Origin: JANQTF01 sp041741415
Lineage (GTDB): Bacteria; Bacteroidota; Bacteroidia; J057
Assembly (NCBI GenBank): GCA_041741415.1
Contig: JBGSKC010000021.1
Span: 62,001-126,000, forward strand
Direction of reading: 5' to 3'
DNA length: 64,000 nt
In this document: positions 26,783-35,547 of the stretch, one piece after another
Layout of the letters: each line of letters opens with the position of its first letter
Position numbering within the stretch: position 1 is the stretch's first letter
The notes under the pieces: model-generated
What the model was told of the DNA's origin: nothing
What the model saw: the letters and a program-made list of their open reading frames with translations, nothing else
The model's database searches: none
Translations under genes and position numbers: made by a program

Positions 26783-27420
26783 TGGGTGCTTGTTAAAGGG
26801 TGTTGTCGAAGGTGTTGGAAAAAAGCCCGGAGTTTTTCGGGGTCTTTCAGGCCGGGCCGGGTTTCAAATTTGCTGTTGAGGTCGAATCCTGCCAGTCCGG
26901 GCAGAGCCAGGCTGCTGAGGCTGCCGGCATGTTCCGGCCCAAGTCCGCCGCTGAGGAAGTAAGGGGTTGTTCCCTGGTAATCAGCCAGTTGTTTCCAGTC
27001 AAATGAAACGCCATTCCCGCCGGGCTGCCTGCCTTTGGTGTCGAACAGGAAAAAATCTGCCTGGCCCTCGTAGCGTTGCCAGTCCTGGCCCGGGCCTTCT
27101 TCGCCCACCGAGAAGGCTTTGATGACGGTGAAGCCTGCTGCCCGGAGCTCCGCGCATTGGCCGGGGCTTTCCTGCCCGTGAAGCTGGATGCCATCGAGGC
27201 CGTATTGCTCCGCTGTAGCCAGGATTTCGCTGGTGGATTCGTTCACAAAAACCCCGGCTTTTCTGACGCCTGTCCATTCCCGGGCCACAAATGCAGGCAG
27301 TTTCCCTCCCACAAACCGCGAAGATTTGGGGTAAAAAATCAGGCCGATCCAGTCGGGGCGCAGGTTCAGCACCTGCTCAATGTTATCGGGGTCGCGGAGG
27401 CCGCACACTTTGAGGATCAT
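26779..27420 (-). CDS. trpF: Phosphoribosylanthranilate isomerase
   Basis: Performs the Amadori rearrangement of phosphoribosylanthranilate. The 213-residue barrel has the catalytic cysteine in KVCGLRDPDNIEQV and the catalytic Asp in GFDLNSKFE, with GLDGIQLHGQE between them. It is encoded as a separate gene, not fused to trpC as in Escherichia coli, and overlaps its neighbours on both sides by four bases (trpC stop, trpB start), so the trpC-F-B trio is translationally coupled. Confidence 0.95.
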   Translation of the reverse strand: MILKVCGLRDPDNIEQVLNLRPDWIGLIFYPKSSRFVGGKLPAFVAREWTGVRKAGVFVNESTSEILATAEQYGLDGIQLHGQESPGQCAELRAAGFTVIKAFSVGEEGPGQDWQRYEGQADFFLFDTKGRQPGGNGVSFDWKQLADYQGTTPYFLSGGLGPEHAGSLSSLALPGLAGFDLNSKFETRPGLKDPEKLRAFFQHLRQHPLTSTQ

Positions 27421-28229
27421 GCTCCGGCAGTTGAGTGAGACAATTCGCGAAGCTGGTCAATGAACCTGGCGCATGCTTTTTCGGGCCGGGCGCTTTCCAT
27501 GAAATGCTGCCCCATGAGAAAGCCGCGGAACCCTGCCTCCCGCAGCCTGATCACCTGGCGCGGGTCGCTCAGTCCGCTTTCGGCGACTTTCACAAACCGC
27601 GCCGGAATGCGTTCTGCCAGGCGCAGCGAGGTGTTGATGTCCACCTGGAAGGTGTCCAGGTTGCGGTTGTTGACGCCCACGAGGTCCACTTCGTCGCAGA
27701 GACAGGCGTCCAGCTCGGCTTCGTTGTGCACTTCGAGCAGCACCTCGAGGCCCAGGCTTTTGGCCAGGCCGGCCAGTTGCCGGATGCGCTCCGGACTCAG
27801 GCAGGCTGCAATCAGCAGCACCACATCCGCGCCGATCGACCGCGCCTCGATGATCTGGTATTCGTCGATCACAAAGTCTTTGCGGAGAATCGGGCAATAA
27901 TTCAACTGCCGGGCCAGGGTCAGGTCCTCGTTTTTGCCGCCGAAAAAGCGCTGGTCAGTTAGCACCGACAAGGCAGAGGCTCCGGCCTGCATGTAGCCGA
28001 TCGACACCCGCTCCACGTCGAGGTAGGGGTGAATGTCGCCCTGAGAAGGGGATTTTCGCTTCAGTTCAGCAATCACGCCGTGGAGGTCGGGGCGGTGGAG
28101 GTATTTGCACAGCGACACCACCGGGGCGGTCATGTGAGGGCTTTTTTCCAGCAATTTGACCGGGAAAAGCTCCTTTCGCTGCGCGACTTCCTGCTGTTTG
28201 TGGTCGAGGATGGTTTGTAAAATCTGCAT
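27417..28229 (-). CDS. trpC: Indole-3-glycerol-phosphate synthase
   Basis: Closes the indole ring in tryptophan synthesis. The 270-residue barrel shows the catalytic lysines in GVIAELKRKSPSQG and ILRKDFVIDEYQI, then EVLLEVHNEAELD and GVNNRNLDTFQVD, and the phosphate site VAESGLSDPRQV. It is monofunctional, 32 bases after trpGD. Confidence 0.97.
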   Translation of the reverse strand: MQILQTILDHKQQEVAQRKELFPVKLLEKSPHMTAPVVSLCKYLHRPDLHGVIAELKRKSPSQGDIHPYLDVERVSIGYMQAGASALSVLTDQRFFGGKNEDLTLARQLNYCPILRKDFVIDEYQIIEARSIGADVVLLIAACLSPERIRQLAGLAKSLGLEVLLEVHNEAELDACLCDEVDLVGVNNRNLDTFQVDINTSLRLAERIPARFVKVAESGLSDPRQVIRLREAGFRGFLMGQHFMESARPEKACARFIDQLRELSHSTAGA

Positions 28230-28261
28230 GTTCAGGCAAAAAATGGGGTAAAAGGAACGAA

Positions 28262-29884
28262 TCAGACGGGGGAGGCTTCCTGCAGGGACAGCAGCCGCTG
28301 CAGCGAGGCCATGGCACGACCACTGTCGAGGGATTCGCGGGCTTGTGCCACTGCTTCTTCCAGGCTCAGCCCGGGCCGTGCTGTTTTGATCGCCAGTCCG
28401 GCATTTGCCAGTACCACCGAAACCTGTGCTTCGCTGCCTTTGCCATTCAGCACCGCCAGAAAGATGTCCACAGCTTCTTTCACGGTGGCCCCGCCATGAA
28501 GCTCGGCGGCTGCCACCGCCCGGAAGCCCATTTCAGATGGAGAAATCAGTCGCTCGCCGCGGCGGTCGATCAGTCGCGCCGAACCAGTGAGCGACAGCTC
28601 GTCGTAGCCGTCCAGCGCGTGAACAATCGTGAATTGTTTGTCTGTTTGCTGGTACAAATAGCCATACAGCCTGGCCAGCTCTAGCGAGAACACGCCCACC
28701 ATCTGGTTGCGGGGGAAGGCAGGATTCACCATCGGGCCCAGCATGTTGAAAAAGGTTTTGATTCCCAGCTCCTTCCGGATGGGAGCCACATGCTTCATCG
28801 CCGGGTGAAACAGCGGAGCGTGTAAAAAGCAGATGCCAGCCTCCTCGATCTGGCGGCGCAATTCTCCCACATTGGCGTGAAATTGCAGCCCCAGTTGCTC
28901 CATCACATTCGAAGAGCCCGAGATCGAGGATATGCCATAATTGCCGTGCTTGGCCACTTTCACCCCGGCACCCGCCGCCACAAAGCTCGCCAGGGTGGAG
29001 ATGTTGAACGTATCCTTGCCATCGCCGCCGGTGCCGCAAAGGTCGATGGGGTCATATTCATCGAGGTGAACCGGAATACAAAGCTCCAGCATGGCCTCGC
29101 GAAAACCACCCAGTTCCTCCACCGTGATGTCGCGCATCAGGTAAACGGTCAGGAAGGCCGATACCTGAGCTGCGTTGACCTCGCCTCTTGCGATTTTGGA
29201 GAGCACGGCCTTGGCCTCGGCATAGTCGAGGGTGCCATGGGCCAGCAAGTGGTTGAGCACCTGTTTCATGTCGATGTCTTCAATCTGGGCAGGGGCCTGC
29301 TCCCGGTGAACGGGCAGCTCCAGGAAGTTTTTCAGCATTTTCATGCCGTGGTCTGTGATGATGGACTCCGGATGAAACTGCACGCCAAACACCGGGGCAT
29401 CAGCCAGGCGCAGGGCCATGATTTCGCCATGGCGGTCAACAGCCAGCACCTGGATCTGTGCAGGCAGAGAGGCGGGTTTCACTGCCCAGGAATGGTAGCG
29501 TCCGATGGAAAAGGTGGAGGGCACCCCGCGAAACAAGGGATCTTCGGGAGCTGTGACCTGTACGCCGGTTTCCACGCCATGTAGTACCTCGGGCATGTTG
29601 TAAAGCTCACCGCCGAAAGCCTCGGCAATGGCCTGGTGGCCCAGGCAAACGCCGAAAATGTGTTTTTCTCCACCATACTGCTGTAGCAAGGCTGGCATGA
29701 TGCCCGCTTCAGAGGGAATTCCCGGACCGGGAGACAGGATGATTTTGTCAAATTTGCCTGCTTCCTCCAGGGTGATCTGATCATTGCGGTGCACTTCCAG
29801 CCTGCCGCCATAGCCCAGCTCCCTCACCATGTGGACGAGGTTGTAGGTGAATGAATCGTAGTTGTCGAGAACGAGAATCTTCAT
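28262..29884 (-). CDS. trpGD: Fused anthranilate synthase glutaminase / anthranilate phosphoribosyltransferase
   Basis: One 540-residue chain carrying two steps of the pathway. Residues about 1-190 are a class I glutamine amidotransferase (LSPGPGIPSEAG, nucleophile Cys in FGVCLGHQAIAEAFGG, and VQFHPESI), which feeds ammonia to TrpE. Residues about 205-540 are the phosphoribosyltransferase (DLCGTGGDGKDTFNIS, AKHGNYGISSISGSSNVMEQ, GPMVNPAFP). The linker lies around residues 190-205. Such fusions are known in enterobacteria; separate genes are more usual in Bacteroidota as far as I know. No frameshift is needed. It starts 2 bases after trpE. Confidence 0.96.
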   Translation of the reverse strand: MKILVLDNYDSFTYNLVHMVRELGYGGRLEVHRNDQITLEEAGKFDKIILSPGPGIPSEAGIMPALLQQYGGEKHIFGVCLGHQAIAEAFGGELYNMPEVLHGVETGVQVTAPEDPLFRGVPSTFSIGRYHSWAVKPASLPAQIQVLAVDRHGEIMALRLADAPVFGVQFHPESIITDHGMKMLKNFLELPVHREQAPAQIEDIDMKQVLNHLLAHGTLDYAEAKAVLSKIARGEVNAAQVSAFLTVYLMRDITVEELGGFREAMLELCIPVHLDEYDPIDLCGTGGDGKDTFNISTLASFVAAGAGVKVAKHGNYGISSISGSSNVMEQLGLQFHANVGELRRQIEEAGICFLHAPLFHPAMKHVAPIRKELGIKTFFNMLGPMVNPAFPRNQMVGVFSLELARLYGYLYQQTDKQFTIVHALDGYDELSLTGSARLIDRRGERLISPSEMGFRAVAAAELHGGATVKEAVDIFLAVLNGKGSEAQVSVVLANAGLAIKTARPGLSLEEAVAQARESLDSGRAMASLQRLLSLQEASPV

Positions 29885-29886
29885 GA

Positions 29887-31332
29887 TTATCGGGCTGTTG
29901 GGGAGGTCAAACGTGGACGGGAAAGGGATTTTTGCAGCTCTTCGGCTGCCTGAAGGGCCTGGCGGAGGGCAGCGAGCTTGTTGTGAACTTCCTGCAGCTC
30001 GTTTTCAGGCACAGACTTGGACACCACTCCGGCCCCTGCCTGGTAGTAGAGCACATTGCCTTTTGACAAAAACGAACGGATTATGATGGCATGGTTGAAG
30101 CTGCCATCGAGGCCGAGAAACCCAATGCAGCCGCCATAAAAGCCCCGGTTGTGGGGCTCAATGCGATTGATGAGGCGCATGGCCATGTGCTTGGGCGCTC
30201 CTGAGAGGGTGCCTGCAGGGAAGGTGTCGGCAACAAGTTGCAGGGGAGATACTTCAGGCCCGATTTTCGCCGAGACCTTTGATACCAGATGGATAACGTG
30301 AGAATAATACTGGACTTCTTTGTAGGTGTCCACCTTCACGTCGTGGCCATGGCGGCTCAGGTCATTGCGGGCCAGGTCGACGAGCATCACGTGCTCAGCA
30401 TTTTCTTTCGGATCAGCAGAGAGGCGGCGGGCCAGTTCGCGGTCGTCTTCATCGTGGCCCGTGCGCCGGAAGGTGCCTGCAATGGGGTGGATCACCGCTT
30501 GGGCATCCTTGATCACAAGCTGCGCCTCGGGCGAGGAGCCCATGAGCTTGAAGCTGCCAAAATCGCCGTAAAACAAGTAGGGCGAAGGGTTGATGGAGCG
30601 AAGGGCGCGGTAGACGTTGAATTCGTCTCCTGTAAACGCCTGCCGGAATTGCCGGGAAAGTACGATCTGGAACACATCCCCTCGCTGGCAGTGGGCAATG
30701 CCCTGGCGCACCATCTGGAGGTATTCTTCATCTGTGAGAGGGGAAGTTTCGGTGCCCTGGGTGTGAAAATGAAACTGCGGCACGCTTTGGCGGTCGAGGA
30801 TCTGCTCCAGCTGCTCCAGCCCCGGGGGCTGGTGTTCCATCCGGTGTTCGATGAGATAGAGGCGGTTGTGGAAATGGTCGAACACGAGTACAAAGCGAAA
30901 GAAATGGTAGAGCAGGTCGGGAATTGACCTTGCCTCGTCGGGGTAAGGGGAAATATCGACTGTTTCGTAGTGGCGCACAACATCGTAGGCCTGGTAGCCA
31001 AAGAGGCCCTGGTAGGCGAATTTGAGGGGAAGCGCATCGCCGGAAAGGGAGCGGGAAAAGTCGCGGAGCAGGCCCGGCAGCTGGCGTGTATCCTGGAGGG
31101 GAATTTCACGGCTGGTGTTGTCGGGGAAACTGAGGGAGAGGATTCCGCCGGAAAGCGAGGCCGTGGCCAGCGGCTCACAGCAAAGGTAGGAAAAGGAGTT
31201 TTCTGCACGGTGGTAATCGCTGCTTTCCAGCAACAGGCTGGTGGGGTAATGGTCCCGGAGCCGAAGGTAGGCACTCACCGGGGTCACGGTGTCGGCGAGG
31301 CGCGTGCGGTGCTGGGTGAGAAATCGGTACAT
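29887..31332 (-). CDS. trpE: Anthranilate synthase component I
   Basis: Makes anthranilate from chorismate with ammonia from the TrpG domain encoded next. The 481-residue product has the tryptophan feedback-site region LLLESSDYHRAENSF near the N-terminus, and the chorismate-utilising core with GDVFQIVLSRQF, PIAGTFRRTGHDEDD, LVDLARNDLSRHG and AGTLSGAPKHMAMRLI. The ATG at 31332 is used: the frame is open to 31530, but that upstream DNA holds the leader peptide and attenuator described separately. It heads the operon trpE-GD-C-F-B-A-aroF. Confidence 0.97.
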   Translation of the reverse strand: MYRFLTQHRTRLADTVTPVSAYLRLRDHYPTSLLLESSDYHRAENSFSYLCCEPLATASLSGGILSLSFPDNTSREIPLQDTRQLPGLLRDFSRSLSGDALPLKFAYQGLFGYQAYDVVRHYETVDISPYPDEARSIPDLLYHFFRFVLVFDHFHNRLYLIEHRMEHQPPGLEQLEQILDRQSVPQFHFHTQGTETSPLTDEEYLQMVRQGIAHCQRGDVFQIVLSRQFRQAFTGDEFNVYRALRSINPSPYLFYGDFGSFKLMGSSPEAQLVIKDAQAVIHPIAGTFRRTGHDEDDRELARRLSADPKENAEHVMLVDLARNDLSRHGHDVKVDTYKEVQYYSHVIHLVSKVSAKIGPEVSPLQLVADTFPAGTLSGAPKHMAMRLINRIEPHNRGFYGGCIGFLGLDGSFNHAIIIRSFLSKGNVLYYQAGAGVVSKSVPENELQEVHNKLAALRQALQAAEELQKSLSRPRLTSPTAR

Positions 31333-31357
31333 GGCGTTTGGGCTAATGGGCAGATAC

Positions 31358-31401
31358 AAAAAGAGACCGGGTCTGCATCGTCGTAGCGTGCAGACCCGGT
31401 C
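31358..31401 (-). terminator. Attenuator terminator upstream of trpE
   Basis: A perfect 13-bp stem, read on the minus strand as gaccgggtctgca (31401-31389) and tgcagacccggtc (31377-31365), with an 11-base loop and then TCTTTTTG (T run 31362-31358). It lies between the leader peptide and the trpE start, 26 bases before the ATG. TCGTAG at the end of the leader (31433-31428) is complementary to CTACGA in the loop, and GGTGGTGGCATCC over the Trp codons partly matches GGAGCAACACC after the leader stop, so alternative folds are possible. Confidence 0.85.
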
Positions 31402-31427
31402 CCGAATTTCAGACAAAGGTGTTGCTC

Positions 31428-31481
31428 CTACGAGAGGGTATTCGAAGGATGCCACCACCAATTGTTCTGTTTGAAGGTCAT
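31428..31481 (-). CDS. trpL: trp operon leader peptide with three consecutive Trp codons
   Basis: A 17-codon frame, ATG at 31481 and TAG ending at 31428, reads MTFKQNNWWWHPSNTLS. Codons 8-10 are TGG TGG TGG (31460-31452). Tryptophan is the rarest residue in most proteins, so a triplet of Trp in a short frame between a promoter and a terminator just before trpE is the classic layout of ribosome-mediated attenuation. When charged tRNA-Trp is scarce the ribosome would stall on these codons and allow an antiterminator to form. It is too short for the usual ORF-length cut-offs. The neighbouring promoter and the hairpin at 31358-31401 complete the device. Confidence 0.88.
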   Translation of the reverse strand: MTFKQNNWWWHPSNTLS

Positions 31482-31500
31482 TTTTCGTTGAATTTGTTGC

Positions 31501-31531
31501 CAAATAAACCCCTCTGCTGATAACATGCAAA
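31501..31531 (-). promoter_or_regulatory. Promoter of the trp operon
   Basis: On the minus strand TTTG (31531-31528), a 19-base spacer and TTTATTTG (31508-31501) match the Bacteroidota consensus TTTG-N19-TAnnTTTG with one mismatch. It begins immediately after the stop of the DUF3857 gene and lies about 20 bases before the leader ATG at 31481. Confidence 0.7.
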
Positions 31532-33565
31532 TCAATCTGCGACTTTTTTTATGACAATGTCTTCCTGGTGTTTGTTCACCACATACTCGAAAAACTGCCG
31601 TATGGCCTGGTATTCTTCGGCGCTGTAGCGGGTTCGGTTGATCTGTATGCTGCTGGTGATGTGGAGAATGTTACCTAGGTCCATGACATTGTACATAAAC
31701 TGCCCGGCATTTCCCGGCATGATGACCCGGATAGAGGCAGGCAACTGCGCAATTTCATAGCCATCCGGAATCTCCAGCCCCAGCATGTGAGCCTCCCAAA
31801 CGGGGTAGGTGAGGTCGATCGGGGCAGATCGTTCTTCAGCCTGAAAGGGGTTCTGGGCCATAGACCGCATCAGCATGGGCTTGATGAAAATCAATTCGCC
31901 CACCCTGACCAGGTATTCCTCCAGCCGAACGCCGCAGGAAATGCTCAGCTCTTCGCCCAAATGCTCCCTTCGCTCCACCTTGCCTACTTCCCAGTTCAGG
32001 CCCTCGCTTTCCTCCAGTACATAGGTTGAGAAGTAAGACTCCGGATCATTTCCTGCCGCTTCGAGGCGGCCCTCCTCGATTTCCAGGCTGTAATCCTGGC
32101 TCACGACTGCTACCTCACCCACCAGGGCCATTTCTTCGGGGTGCACCACCAGCCTGCTGTAGGTGACCTGGTTAATTTTCTGATACGACTGCAACGGAAT
32201 CCATTCGCCCCCATTGCCATTCACCACGAATCCTTCTCCGTTGAGGTCGGAACGGGGCAGCAAGCCGGGCTTTTCCATGCCTCCCACTACATCCACCAAA
32301 ATGGGATCCCCCCCCAGATCCACGGCCACCAGCAAATGGTCAAATTGAGTGATCAACGGATAAACCGCCTGCACGAAGCCATGTTCTTTTCGCGAAATCA
32401 GCACAGGCGAGGCAGTTAGTTCAGCTTCCCGCAGCGCGAGCAAAAACAAGGCGTTAATCTCTGCTGAGGAGCCGGAGCGTTCTTTCCAGGCGCGCCCGAG
32501 GGAACTGGGAATAGCTTCGTGTTCGCCATTCCATTCCCAGCGACGAAATTCCTGATACAAAGCTTCCAGGGTGGCGGAGGAATTGGCTTTTTTCTTTCGG
32601 GAAACCAGCGCAGCCATGGCCTCCCGGTCGCCGGGAGGAAGTTTCCCCGGTCTGAACCGCCGGGCAAGCACCTTGTCCATCTGCGTCCAGCTGGTATACA
32701 GGTTCTCGTTGTTGGCGCGGCGAAACAGGTCTTCTTCGAGCTGCCAGCTGATGGAGGGGAGGTAGTCTCCCGCCTGATCGGGCGCAAAGGCTTCTCCAAG
32801 CTGGATGGCCGGCAGGTTAACCATACGGTAAGTCATGGCCAACCCAAAAAACTGACTGCTGTTTTGCCAGGCACCCCCATTGGCCAGCCTGGTGGCCGTC
32901 ACATTATCCGTCATGCTCAGCTTCATTTCCCGCTGTTGAAATTCTCCGCCCATGCGAATCAGGTCCCGAAGATCGCCGCGGCCAATTTCCAGGTATTGGT
33001 AGCTGGAGGGGATAAAGGTGGTAACCTGGCTTCGCAGCACAGGCCAGGATTGCTGAAATACCCAGGGTTTGAGCGATTTGATGTTTTCGGAATACACCTG
33101 ATAGCGCAACTCCAGAATTGCCCCTTTTCTCACGAAGGGAAACGGGAATGAATATCGCTGTTCACCCGGCAATTTGTCAATGTGAACGAGCCGCTTGTCA
33201 ACCGGAAAAGCCAGCAAATCGCCTTCGGCATTGAGGCTGTAGGTGGTGGCTTTCCAGTCGGCCATGGACTCGCGCTCGCCGCTGGTAACGAGGGAAACAT
33301 TCAGCACTGGTGCCACGCCATCCGCCTGTATTCGGATTCGCCTGAGGTATTCATACCGAACCCTGGGCGTTCTTCCAAACAATTCGAAATGAACACGGCA
33401 TTCGTCCTGGATCACCACTGCGGGGGCGTCGGGGAAGGCTGGCGTTTGAGTTTCGTCAAACCAGGCCGCGTCCAATGATTCTCCGAACCAATCCTCGGGA
33501 TAGGTCTGGGCAGACAGGGAAGAAAGCCCTGCAGCCAGGAAAAGAAGGAGGAACAACCGTTTCAT
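31532..33565 (-). CDS. Secreted DUF3857 protein with transglutaminase-like core
   Basis: A 677-residue periplasmic or surface protein. It has a signal peptide (MKRLFLLLFLAAGLSSLSA), a DUF3857 domain at about residues 50-290 (RVRYEYLRRIRIQADG, FPFPFVRKGAILELRYQVYS), and a transglutaminase-like domain around residues 370-480. In active transglutaminases the nucleophile lies in a G.C motif; here the matching stretch is SGSSAEINALFLLALREAEL, with Ser instead of Cys, followed by HLLVAVDLGGDPILVD. That substitution is frequent in this family and suggests a non-catalytic domain. The ATG at 33565 is chosen because the frame upstream reads as non-coding. Role unknown. It lies directly before the trp promoter. 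Confidence 0.85.
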   Translation of the reverse strand: MKRLFLLLFLAAGLSSLSAQTYPEDWFGESLDAAWFDETQTPAFPDAPAVVIQDECRVHFELFGRTPRVRYEYLRRIRIQADGVAPVLNVSLVTSGERESMADWKATTYSLNAEGDLLAFPVDKRLVHIDKLPGEQRYSFPFPFVRKGAILELRYQVYSENIKSLKPWVFQQSWPVLRSQVTTFIPSSYQYLEIGRGDLRDLIRMGGEFQQREMKLSMTDNVTATRLANGGAWQNSSQFFGLAMTYRMVNLPAIQLGEAFAPDQAGDYLPSISWQLEEDLFRRANNENLYTSWTQMDKVLARRFRPGKLPPGDREAMAALVSRKKKANSSATLEALYQEFRRWEWNGEHEAIPSSLGRAWKERSGSSAEINALFLLALREAELTASPVLISRKEHGFVQAVYPLITQFDHLLVAVDLGGDPILVDVVGGMEKPGLLPRSDLNGEGFVVNGNGGEWIPLQSYQKINQVTYSRLVVHPEEMALVGEVAVVSQDYSLEIEEGRLEAAGNDPESYFSTYVLEESEGLNWEVGKVERREHLGEELSISCGVRLEEYLVRVGELIFIKPMLMRSMAQNPFQAEERSAPIDLTYPVWEAHMLGLEIPDGYEIAQLPASIRVIMPGNAGQFMYNVMDLGNILHITSSIQINRTRYSAEEYQAIRQFFEYVVNKHQEDIVIKKVAD

Positions 33566-33761
33566 AGGCCTTGGGAAAAGGGATTGAGAATAGGTCTGTA
33601 ATTGCAATGGTAAACAAGCGATACGAAACAAGTGCCTTTGATGGCATTGTTTCGGGCTTAATTGCTGAGACGGACTCCCTTGCCGTTCGTGCTTAATCTG
33701 TTGTTCCCTGTAAAAGCTCCAATGCAGGCAAATGTTTCGGGTTGCCCTGATTGTGAGCCAA

Positions 33762-34997
33762 CTACATAGCCGCGATGAGCAGCTCAATGTCCCGGTAGTT
33801 CATGTTCATTCCGAGAATGACAGCCAGGTTTTTTTTGGTGATGTGGCGGCGATAGACGTAAATGCCGTGCTTGAGGCCTTCGTTGTAGCGGAGCAAATGG
33901 TCAAGGCCTCCGCTGTCTCCGATTTTGACCAGCAACGGCCCCAGGATGTTGGAAACAGCCACAGAAGCTGTGCGTGCCACCCTGGAAGCAATGTTGGGCA
34001 CGCAGTAGTGAATCACGTCGTGGGCAATGTAGGTGGGATGCTGATGGGTGGTGGGGCGGCTGGTTTCCACGCAGCCCCCCTGGTCAATCGCCACATCCAC
34101 AATCACAGAGCCGGGCTTCATGTCCATGACCATGTCTTCGGTCACGACCATTGGCGAGCGGCTTCCTTCGCGGAAGGCGGCCCCGATCACAACGTCGGAA
34201 GAAATAACGGCCTCGCGGACGAAGTTTTTCTGGGCAATGGAGGTATAGACATTGATCCCCAGCTCTTTTTCGATGCGCCGGAGTTTATAGATTTCTTCAT
34301 CGATGATGCGCACCCTGGCGCCCATGCCCATGGCTGTTTGAGCGGCGTTGAAGCCCACGGTGCCTGCACCGATAATGGTGATTTCGGCCGGCGGAATGCC
34401 CGTGATACCGCCTAAAAGAATGCCCTGGCCGTTGTTTTTGCCTGTGAGCAATTCGGATGCAATGTGAATAGAAGAAACCCCGGCAATTTCACTCATCATT
34501 TGCACCAGCGGCAGGGTGCCATCCGCGCTTCGCAAAAATTCAAAGCCGATGGCTGTGATGTGCTTGCGAATGAGTTGATTGAGCGAATCCGGACTGAGGC
34601 TGCCAAGGTTCACAGCCGAAAAAACGACCTGATGGTCGCGCAGCAGGTCGAGTTCGTGCTCGGAGAGCGGAGACACTTTCAGCAGAAAATCAGCCTGCTT
34701 GAACACATCCTCTGCCTTGTAACACACCACAGCCCCGGCGTCGCTGTAGTCTTTGTCTGTGAACCTGGCGCCGGTTCCGGCCATGTGCTCCACATACACC
34801 TGATGCCCATTTGAAACGAGCACTTCCACGGTAGAAGGAGTGAGGGCAACGCGGTTTTCCTGAAAATAGGTTTCCTTAGGCACGCCTATCTTCAACACCG
34901 ATTTGTTTTTTTGGATCATGACAGGCATTTCCTGAGGGATTCCCCACGCGCCGGGTGCCATTCCCGAAAAGATCCCCTTGTCGATGGATAATGCCAT
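33762..34997 (-). CDS. ald: Alanine dehydrogenase
   Basis: NAD-dependent interconversion of alanine with pyruvate and ammonia. The 411-residue product shows GVPKETYFQENRVALTP at the N-terminal substrate domain, a Rossmann NAD site ITIIGAGTVGFNAAQTAMGM, and closing IASRVARTASVAVSNILGP. The first 27 residues (MALSIDKGIFSG...) are an extension also seen in other Bacteroidota enzymes. Family relatives include the transhydrogenase alpha subunit, but the length and absence of membrane helices favour Ald. It follows tsaE by 96 bases and may share its transcript with porX and tsaE. Confidence 0.93.
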   Translation of the reverse strand: MALSIDKGIFSGMAPGAWGIPQEMPVMIQKNKSVLKIGVPKETYFQENRVALTPSTVEVLVSNGHQVYVEHMAGTGARFTDKDYSDAGAVVCYKAEDVFKQADFLLKVSPLSEHELDLLRDHQVVFSAVNLGSLSPDSLNQLIRKHITAIGFEFLRSADGTLPLVQMMSEIAGVSSIHIASELLTGKNNGQGILLGGITGIPPAEITIIGAGTVGFNAAQTAMGMGARVRIIDEEIYKLRRIEKELGINVYTSIAQKNFVREAVISSDVVIGAAFREGSRSPMVVTEDMVMDMKPGSVIVDVAIDQGGCVETSRPTTHQHPTYIAHDVIHYCVPNIASRVARTASVAVSNILGPLLVKIGDSGGLDHLLRYNEGLKHGIYVYRRHITKKNLAVILGMNMNYRDIELLIAAM

Positions 34998-35093
34998 AAC
35001 CCTTCCAATTCTTAGCCTTCCAGGGGGCCGCTGTGTGCAATCAGCAGCTCTGGTGTGAATGTCGTGATTTCCTGCGAATCAAACAGATTTTTC

Positions 35094-35543
35094 TCAATGT
35101 GAAAAATCTTCCTTCGATAAGTATTTCGCAATGAGCTGCCTTTGGCCATTTGCCACCAGTTCCAGGGCCAATTCCACTCTCGGCAGGGGCAGTTGGTCTC
35201 CGGCGCGTTCTGGCCATTCGATGAGCAGCCAGGCCTGCGGGTCGTCGAGGTATTCGTCCCAGCCAAGGACTTCGAGTTCTTCCTCTCTGCGAATGCGGTA
35301 GAGGTCGGCATGGATCACGGGAGCTTCGGCGCCCTTGTATTCATGAATCAACCCAAAGGTAGGGCTGGTCACGGCTTCCTGCACACCGAGCACGTGGCAA
35401 ATCGCCTTGATGAGGGTTGTTTTACCCGCCCCGAGATCGCCGTAAAAAGCGATCGCCCGCACGTCTCCGGCAAAAGCCAGCAGGCTTTCCGCCACTTCGG
35501 GCAGGTCGCTCAGGCTCTGACTCGTCGCTTTCCATTCGTTCAT
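35094..35543 (-). CDS. tsaE: tRNA t6A modification ATPase
   Basis: ATPase needed, with TsaB, TsaC and TsaD, for the threonylcarbamoyl modification of adenosine 37 in tRNAs that read ANN codons. The 149-residue product has the P-loop FYGDLGAGKTTLIKAIC, the TSPTFGLIHEY switch region, HADLYRIRREEELEVLG and WLLIEWPERAGD, all signatures of TsaE. It starts 4 bases after porX, so the two are cotranscribed. Confidence 0.96.
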   Translation of the reverse strand: MNEWKATSQSLSDLPEVAESLLAFAGDVRAIAFYGDLGAGKTTLIKAICHVLGVQEAVTSPTFGLIHEYKGAEAPVIHADLYRIRREEELEVLGWDEYLDDPQAWLLIEWPERAGDQLPLPRVELALELVANGQRQLIAKYLSKEDFSH

Positions 35544-35547
35544 GGCC

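Noticed and set aside
31333..31530. An N-terminal extension of trpE to 31530
   Set aside because: The leader peptide, hairpin and T run lie inside it in another reading frame, and anthranilate synthase does not have such an extension. The ATG at 31332 gives the family start.
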